A model generated the notes under the pieces. The model worked only from the letters and a program-made list of their open reading frames with translations, did not search any database and was not told the DNA's origin. From Sphingomonas sp. FARSPH (lineage in GTDB: Bacteria > Pseudomonadota > Alphaproteobacteria > Sphingomonadales > Sphingomonadaceae): a DNA stretch of 64,000 bases. Of the stretch, positions 59,013 to 64,000 are shown piece by piece; position 1 is the stretch's first letter, and each line of letters opens with the position of its first letter. Location of the stretch: assembly GCF_003355005.1 (NCBI RefSeq), contig NZ_CP029985.1:2626501-2690500 (forward strand), given 5' to 3'. A program made the translations under genes and the position numbers.

Positions 59013-59705
59013 ATGATCGTCAGGTTTCTGGCGCCGATCGCCTGCGCGGTCGGCATCCTGTCCGCGAACGCGTCTGCGCGCGGCGAAGAAGACGCCGTAC
59101 CGCGGCTTCTCGACCCGCGCGCGCTTGCGCCCGCCGCCGTGACCGCGCCACCGCCCCCGTCCGCGGTCACCGCCCAGGAATTGCGCTTCCTGCGCGCGCT
59201 GCACGATAGCGCGACGCCCGATCGGCTGGCCCGCGCCGCGGCCGATGGCAAGGACAAGACGCCGCATGCGTTCAACATCGCCGCCGGCCGCGATCTCGCC
59301 GCGCTGCCCGCCACCGCTGCGCTGCTCAAGATCGTCCGCCACGAAACGAGCGCGGCGGTGCGCGACGGCAAGGCCTATTTCCGCCGCACGCGGCCTTACA
59401 TCGCCGATCCGACGCTGGCGCATTGTCCCAACGGCGAGGGCACCGACGACAGTTACCCCAGCGGCCACGCGGCTTTCGCCTGGTCGACCGGCTGGACGCT
59501 GGCGCAGCTGATGCCCGATCGCGCCCCGGCCCTGCTCGACCGCGCGCGCGACTATGCCGAGGGGCGCGAGATCTGCGCCGTCCATTTCCCGTCCGACGTC
59601 GAGGCGGGCCATGCGCTCGGCCAGCTCGTCGCCGACCGTATGCTCCACGATCCCCGCCTCGCCGATCGGGTCGCCGCCGCCCGCCGCGAACTCACGCAGC
59701 GCTGA
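59013..59705 (+). CDS. PAP2 superfamily acid phosphatase (class A-like), exported
   Basis: The 230-residue protein has a signal peptide (IVRFLAPIACAVGILSANAS). The PAP2 phosphatase motifs are complete: K120-x6-R127-P128 (GKAYFRRTRPYI), SYPSGHAAFAW with S150, G151 and H152, and R185-x5-H191-x3-D195 (GREICAVHFPSDVEAG). This matches bacterial non-specific acid phosphatases, which hydrolyse organic phosphomonoesters in the periplasm. GGGGGA precedes the ATG; a longer upstream frame from 58884 lacks a signal peptide at its start. The gene sits directly in front of a TonB receptor. Confidence 0.92.
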   Translation: MIVRFLAPIACAVGILSANASARGEEDAVPRLLDPRALAPAAVTAPPPPSAVTAQELRFLRALHDSATPDRLARAAADGKDKTPHAFNIAAGRDLAALPATAALLKIVRHETSAAVRDGKAYFRRTRPYIADPTLAHCPNGEGTDDSYPSGHAAFAWSTGWTLAQLMPDRAPALLDRARDYAEGREICAVHFPSDVEAGHALGQLVADRMLHDPRLADRVAAARRELTQR

Positions 59706-59737
59706 CCCCACTTCATCTTCTGCCGAAAGGACCCGTC

Positions 59738-62263
59738 ATGATCCGTCTGTCCCCCCGCGCGGCGCTGCTCGCCACCGCGCTCGTCCTGCCCACCGCCGCC
59801 TTCGCCGATCCCGGCGACGTCACGCCCGCGACTGGGGCGCCCGTGTCCGACCAGACGACCAGCGCGACGCAGGCCGGACAGGCGAACGACAAGCAGGCGC
59901 TGACCACGTCGGACATCATCGTCACCGGATCGCGCACGGCGGAAAGCGCGCCGCTCACCGCTTCGCTCACCACGACGCAGCCGCAATCCGCTGTCAGCCG
60001 CGATTATATCGAGAACACCACCGCGACTGCCGACGTGAACGAGCTTATCGCGCTGACGCCGGGTGTCTCCATCTCGGGCACCGGCAACGGCTATGGCCTG
60101 GGCGAGACGAAGGCGACGATCCGCGGCTTCCAGGACGGCGAATATAACGTCACCTACGATTCGATCCCCTTCGCCGACACCAACAACCCGACGCACCACT
60201 CGACCGCCTTCTTCCCGTCGAACACGATCGAGACCGTCGTCGTCGACCGTGGCCCCGGCAACGCCAGCCAGCTCGGCCAGGCGAGCTATGGCGGCAACAT
60301 CAACATGTATTCGCGCGCCGCGACGCCGGATGCCGAGGCGAAGGCCGAGGCGATCGTCGGCAATTGGAGCACCTTTCTCGCCCGCGCGCTGTTCGAAAGC
60401 GGCAGCATCGACAAGCTGGGCGGCACGCGCATCGTCCTGACCGGCCAATATCTCACGTCGCACGGCGCCCTGACCTACTCTTCGGTGGGTTCGAAGAATC
60501 TGTTCGGCAAGGCGGTGGTCCCGGTCGGCGCGCACAACACGCTGACCGTGATGAGCAGCTGGAACCGCAATTTCTATTATCAGTCCGATGTGCTGAAGGG
60601 TGCGACCTGCGGCAGCGCGGCGACCGACGCCTATAACGCCGCCAATCCGAAGGCGACGACGACGACCGCGCTGGGGCCCGACGGGCAGCCGCTCGGCCAG
60701 CTGAACGCGCAGGGTTGTTCCGCCTCGTCGCAGGTGGGGATGTACGGGTTCAATTACGGCCTCGGCAACGATCCGACGCAGCATGACTATTGGCGCTACA
60801 ACCGGACCGACAAGACGACCGACTTTTCGTATTTGCGTCTGCAAAGCGATCTGGGCGGCGGGCTGTCGCTCGACAATCGCGCCTATATGTACGGCTACAC
60901 CAACAATACGCTGTCGGGGAACGGCAGTTCGTCGTTCGGCCTCGCCAGCAAGACCGCAACGCTGCCCACCTTCCTCGTCAAGTCGACCGGCGTCGTCACC
61001 GGCTTCACCGGTGCGGGGACCGCGGCGTCGCCTTACGTCGCCGTGTCGGGCGGCAACGACGTGCTGGGCTATGACAAGCTGAACAAATATCGCGTCTTCG
61101 GTTATATCGGCCAGGCGGATTACGACTTCGGCTTCGGCAAGCTGCGCGTCGGCGGCTGGTACGAACATGCCGTCACCGATCGCCACAATTTCGACCTCGA
61201 CCGCACGACCGGCCTGCCGAGCTACAATGAAAAGGCGAATCTCGGCACCGCAGCGACCGCGACGCAGCCGTCGATCGCGCTCGCCAACATCAACTTCGTC
61301 CAGCATTCGACGTGGGATCAGTATCAGCTGTTCGGCGAGCTGGAGATCCGGCCTGCGGACGGCGTGTCGATCACGCCCGGCGTCAAATACGTCCACTTCA
61401 CCCGCGGCGTCGATGCGGCGCTCAACCAGAAGACGCGCAGCCCGCTCGACACCAGCGCGACCTGGACCAAGACGCTTCCGTTCCTCACCGCCAACTGGCT
61501 GGTGACGAGCAACTGGTCCTTCTATGGCCAGTATGCGCAGGGCATGTACGTGCCCGACCTGTCGAGCTTCTATTCCGCCTCGGGCCAGCTTTCGACCGCG
61601 CTCGATGCGCTGAAGCCGCAGACGACGACCAACTATCAGGTCGGCACCGTCTGGCACGGCCGCACCGTCTCGCTCGACGCCGATGCCTATATCATCAACG
61701 TTAACAACAAGATCGGCACCTGCACCACGGTCGGCTGCGACCAGACGCTGCTCGTCAACCAGGGCCAGGTCCGCTACAAGGGCGTCGAGGGGCAGGTGGG
61801 CTTCATGCCGATCCGCGGCCTGACGCTGTTCGGCAACGGATCGTACAATTACGCGCACAGCGTGCAGACCGACGCGCAGATCGGCAAGGCGCCGTTCACG
61901 ACCGCGGCGGCGGGCTTCATCTATCGCCGCGCGGGCTTCCGCCTGTCGTTCGACCAGAAGTATACCGGCCCGCAATATGCCAATGACTACACCGGCAGCC
62001 CGGGCTTCCGCCTCTATCGCATCCGGCCCTATTCGATCGGCCAGTTCGCGATCAGCCAGCAGATCCAGGGCGGGCTGAAGCTGGGCGTCACGGTCAACAA
62101 CGTGTTCAACAGCCGCGCGATCACCAGCATTTCGACCGCCTCGTCCGGCGCGCCGACCGTCACGGTGAACGGCAAAACCTATCAATCCGGCTACGGCATG
62201 CTCGACCAGTTCAACTTCCTGCCCCCCCGCAGCTTCCTGCTGACCGCCGGCATCGCCTTCTGA
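59738..62263 (+). CDS. TonB-dependent receptor linked to PAP2 phosphatase
   Basis: The 841-residue protein has a signal peptide (LLATALVLPTAAFADPGD), a TonB-box-like SDIIVTGSRTAESAPLTA region and a plug domain (ETKATIRGFQDGEYNVTYDS, IETVVVDRGPGNASQLGQAS). The barrel ends LTAGIAF. Two cysteines in the barrel region, C-x4-C (GTCTTVGCDQ), are unusual in receptors and may form a loop disulfide. It follows the PAP2 gene by 32 bp and is likely co-transcribed with it. Confidence 0.92.
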   Translation: MIRLSPRAALLATALVLPTAAFADPGDVTPATGAPVSDQTTSATQAGQANDKQALTTSDIIVTGSRTAESAPLTASLTTTQPQSAVSRDYIENTTATADVNELIALTPGVSISGTGNGYGLGETKATIRGFQDGEYNVTYDSIPFADTNNPTHHSTAFFPSNTIETVVVDRGPGNASQLGQASYGGNINMYSRAATPDAEAKAEAIVGNWSTFLARALFESGSIDKLGGTRIVLTGQYLTSHGALTYSSVGSKNLFGKAVVPVGAHNTLTVMSSWNRNFYYQSDVLKGATCGSAATDAYNAANPKATTTTALGPDGQPLGQLNAQGCSASSQVGMYGFNYGLGNDPTQHDYWRYNRTDKTTDFSYLRLQSDLGGGLSLDNRAYMYGYTNNTLSGNGSSSFGLASKTATLPTFLVKSTGVVTGFTGAGTAASPYVAVSGGNDVLGYDKLNKYRVFGYIGQADYDFGFGKLRVGGWYEHAVTDRHNFDLDRTTGLPSYNEKANLGTAATATQPSIALANINFVQHSTWDQYQLFGELEIRPADGVSITPGVKYVHFTRGVDAALNQKTRSPLDTSATWTKTLPFLTANWLVTSNWSFYGQYAQGMYVPDLSSFYSASGQLSTALDALKPQTTTNYQVGTVWHGRTVSLDADAYIINVNNKIGTCTTVGCDQTLLVNQGQVRYKGVEGQVGFMPIRGLTLFGNGSYNYAHSVQTDAQIGKAPFTTAAAGFIYRRAGFRLSFDQKYTGPQYANDYTGSPGFRLYRIRPYSIGQFAISQQIQGGLKLGVTVNNVFNSRAITSISTASSGAPTVTVNGKTYQSGYGMLDQFNFLPPRSFLLTAGIAF

Positions 62264-62285
62264 TCGGTTCGCGTCGACCGGCGGC

Positions 62286-63539
62286 TCAGGGGCGCACGCT
62301 CCCGCCGCCGGTCAGTGCGAACACCTGCTGCAGCATCGCCTGCTCCTCCGGCGTCAGATGGGGATTCCAGACGTCGAAGATCAGCACGATGCGCGGTGCG
62401 TCGCTGGTGTTCCGCGCCTCGTGCTCGATCGTGTCGTCGAAGGCGAAGGGTTCGCCCTCACGCCACATCCTGGTCTCGCCCCCGACGCGGAAGGTGCAGC
62501 CTTCGGGCACGATGAGCGGGAGATGGACGATCGCCCGCGTATTGGTCACCCCCGTGTGCGCCGGGATGTGGGCATGCGGTTTCAGAATAGAGAAGAACGC
62601 CGTCGGCGCCTTTCCTGGGATATTCGTTTGCGGCACTGCCGCCAGCGCGGCAGCCGTTTCGGGGCAGCGCGCGCAGACTGCGTCGTTGCGCTCTCCGTAT
62701 TCCCACAGGAAGCACGCGCTCCAATCCGCATTATGATCGAGAGGCGACCATTTGTTGGTCGGTGTGCCGGTGTCCTGGCGGACATAGGGACGGATTGCGG
62801 AGTCGTCCGACCGTATCAGCGCAAGCGCTTCGGCACGGATCGCGTCGGTCCGCGCGGCTAGGACGTCAAACCAGGGGAATAGCGCGGGTTCGAAAAACTC
62901 GTCCGCAGGCAGAAACGGAAAATGCACGCCGGCGCAATGATTGGCGTAGATCGCGCGGCGCCCGAGCATATGGTCGATGCACGCCGCCATCCGTCGTGAG
63001 GGGCGTGTCCCCAGCGCGTCCGCGATGTCGCGCCCGAGCGCGGCATTGTGTTCGGCCAGGAAGGCGCGGCCGCGCGCCAGCGCGTCGTCGATGGCGGGCG
63101 GCCGCTCGTCCATCGCCGCGGCCATCTGCACGATCCCGGCCCATGCTTGTGCCGCGGCGGCGGCAACGCCGTGACGCTGGTGCCATTCGGCGAGGCGAAG
63201 CAGCGCGGTAAAGTTCCGTCGGTCGAGCCACAGCGCTCGGTCCAGCGCCCGCCGTTCACCGTCCGCATCGTCCAGCATGCGGTGGACCGTCGCCTGGTTG
63301 ATCCAGAGCACCGGCTGCTCGGGGTCTTTCTCAGCCGCCGCGGCGAAACGGAAGAGCGCGATTTTCAACTCGCCATCCGCCATCGCCCGCATGCCGCGCG
63401 CGTTGAGCAGTTGCGGGTGATCGGGTGCGTGCGCCAACGCGGCATCGAGCGCCGCACGTTCGGCAACCGCATCGCCCCGCTGGCGCGCGGCCATGGCTTG
63501 CGAGGCGAACTGCTGGGCGGCGGGGGGAAGGTCGGACAT
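62286..63539 (-). CDS. TPR plus aspartyl/asparaginyl beta-hydroxylase domain protein
   Basis: The 417-residue protein begins with TPR-type helices (residues 1-150: ARGMRAMADGELKIALFRFA, AVLWINQATVHRMLDDADGE-type repeats). The C-terminal 200 residues form an aspartyl/asparaginyl beta-hydroxylase domain with the iron/2-oxoglutarate landmarks HIPAHTGVTNTRAIVHLPL and the distal His in DDTIEHEARN. WREGEPFAFDD and CTFRVGGETRMW are further family segments. Bacterial members hydroxylate Asp/Asn in lipids or peptides; the substrate here is unknown. It lies between two TonB receptor genes. Confidence 0.88.
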   Translation of the reverse strand: MSDLPPAAQQFASQAMAARQRGDAVAERAALDAALAHAPDHPQLLNARGMRAMADGELKIALFRFAAAAEKDPEQPVLWINQATVHRMLDDADGERRALDRALWLDRRNFTALLRLAEWHQRHGVAAAAAQAWAGIVQMAAAMDERPPAIDDALARGRAFLAEHNAALGRDIADALGTRPSRRMAACIDHMLGRRAIYANHCAGVHFPFLPADEFFEPALFPWFDVLAARTDAIRAEALALIRSDDSAIRPYVRQDTGTPTNKWSPLDHNADWSACFLWEYGERNDAVCARCPETAAALAAVPQTNIPGKAPTAFFSILKPHAHIPAHTGVTNTRAIVHLPLIVPEGCTFRVGGETRMWREGEPFAFDDTIEHEARNTSDAPRIVLIFDVWNPHLTPEEQAMLQQVFALTGGGSVRP

Positions 63540-63575
63540 CGCGCGATCATGCTTTCGGGATGGGAGCGTGGGAAC

Positions 63576-63607
63576 AAAAAAAGGGGGCGACCGCATCGGT
63601 CGCCCCC
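63576..63607 (-). terminator. Terminator after the right-end TonB receptor gene
   Basis: An 11-bp perfect stem, GGGGGCGACCG (63583-63593) with CGGTCGCCCCC (63597-63607), has a 3-nt loop. On the minus strand it is followed by TTTTTTT, a clear Rho-independent terminator for the receptor gene at the window edge. Confidence 0.85.
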
Positions 63608-63636
63608 CTCCTGTCGAACCCGGCCGGGCGCGGCGC

Positions 63637-63999
63637 TTAGAAGCGCAGCTTGCCCGACACGGTGAACAGGCGACCCAGCACGTCGTAGGTCGACGGATAG
63701 GTGTTGCCGCTGTTAAAGGCGGTCGAACCGGCCGACGAACCCACCAGCGGCGGCTTCTTGTCGAACAGGTTGCGGACGCCCATCGTGAACGTCAGGTGCT
63801 CGTTCACCTCCACCTGCGCGGCGAGATCGATGTAGTTGTACGCCTTGATCTCGTTGAAGTTGTAAGTGCCACCGGCGAGCGGGGTCGGACCCGTCACCAC
63901 GCCGTTGAACAGCGGCGTCGTCACCTGACGCGCGGTCGCATCCGGGGCCAGCGCCTCGTAACGGACCTTGCCGATATGACGCCACAGTACCGAGAAGGT
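63637..63999 (-). CDS. C-terminal part of a TonB-dependent receptor (partial)
   Basis: The frame is open at the right edge of the window and gives 120 residues before the stop at 63637. The last strands are typical of a receptor barrel: LTFTMGVRNLFDKKPPLVGS, STYDVLGRLFTVSGKLRF, ending in an aromatic residue. NYIDLAAQVEVNEHLTFTMG is characteristic of the proteobacterial receptors with a C-terminal NLFDKKPP motif. It ends before a strong terminator. Confidence 0.85.
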   Translation of the reverse strand, partial: TFSVLWRHIGKVRYEALAPDATARQVTTPLFNGVVTGPTPLAGGTYNFNEIKAYNYIDLAAQVEVNEHLTFTMGVRNLFDKKPPLVGSSAGSTAFNSGNTYPSTYDVLGRLFTVSGKLRF

Positions 64000-64000
64000 G

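Noticed and set aside
59552..62185. 877-residue leftward frame over the PAP2-linked TonB receptor
   Set aside because: It is antisense to a complete receptor with signal peptide, plug and C-terminal aromatic.
1..64000. CRISPR arrays, rRNA, prophage or complete insertion sequences
   Set aside because: No regularly spaced repeats, rRNA-like stretches, transposase motifs or phage gene series were found when reading the window.

Overview
The window looks like chromosomal DNA from a high-GC alphaproteobacterium of the sphingomonad group (Sphingomonas or a close relative). The reasons are the strong G/C third-position bias, four TonB-dependent receptors, a PopZ-type protein, a candidate EcfG-type (GGAAC-N16-CGTT) stress promoter, an alphaproteobacterial SOS-box pattern, and many co-directional genes joined by ATGA, GTGA or TGATG overlaps. 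I identified it by reading protein motifs, not by database search.

The first half (about 1-22,900) is mostly core genome. It holds a class III aminotransferase divergent from psd, rarA, a padR-DUF2218 pair with a palindromic operator, a GT4 glycosyltransferase, a GST, radA, and a cvpA / NifU-like / CPA2 antiporter / DUF423 run. Next come aroK-aroB-DUF2256 facing a 44-aa membrane peptide, an unknown 605-aa exported protein, xerD and accA. After these are two Flp-type pilins, a mutT-like gene, tRNA-Cys(GCA), a Pcm-like methyltransferase, a tolC homologue and popZ.

From 22,700 to 26,500 a leftward cluster encodes envelope and stress proteins: a CsbD-like protein, a triple-PAS LuxR regulator, a small basic/acidic protein, a multi-pass membrane protein and an entericidin. 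A candidate EcfG promoter lies upstream. From 26,500 to 40,250 lie a SleB-type hydrolase, an NAD-binding oxidoreductase and a DUF2332 protein. They are followed by a chemoreceptor that lies directly behind a TonB receptor, a GH27 enzyme and a GH127 beta-L-arabinofuranosidase. This looks like a locus for an arabinose- and/or galactose-containing plant glycan.

After a small RNase H-like / pseudouridine synthase / flavoprotein operon comes a lower-GC patch (about 42,850-45,470) carrying a Tat-exported tyrosinase-like copper enzyme. Next is the most interesting block (45,471-56,214). A leftward operon encodes a TonB receptor, SapC, a cupin-like (JmjC-fold) protein, a flavin-dependent tryptophan-halogenase-like enzyme and a LacI regulator. 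It is divergent from a GH3 beta-glucosidase and followed by a convergent GH16 beta-glucanase. Two GAACGTTC-centred palindromes in the divergent promoter region are the likely LacI operators. The logic is beta-glucan capture and hydrolysis under LacI control, with an unexplained halogenase/cupin/SapC module inside it.

The right end (56,339-64,000) has an OmpR-type two-component system, a PepSY-type membrane protein, a secreted PAP2 acid phosphatase with a TonB receptor, and a TPR plus aspartyl/asparaginyl beta-hydroxylase protein. The window ends inside another TonB receptor. No rRNA, CRISPR array, intact insertion sequence or prophage was seen.
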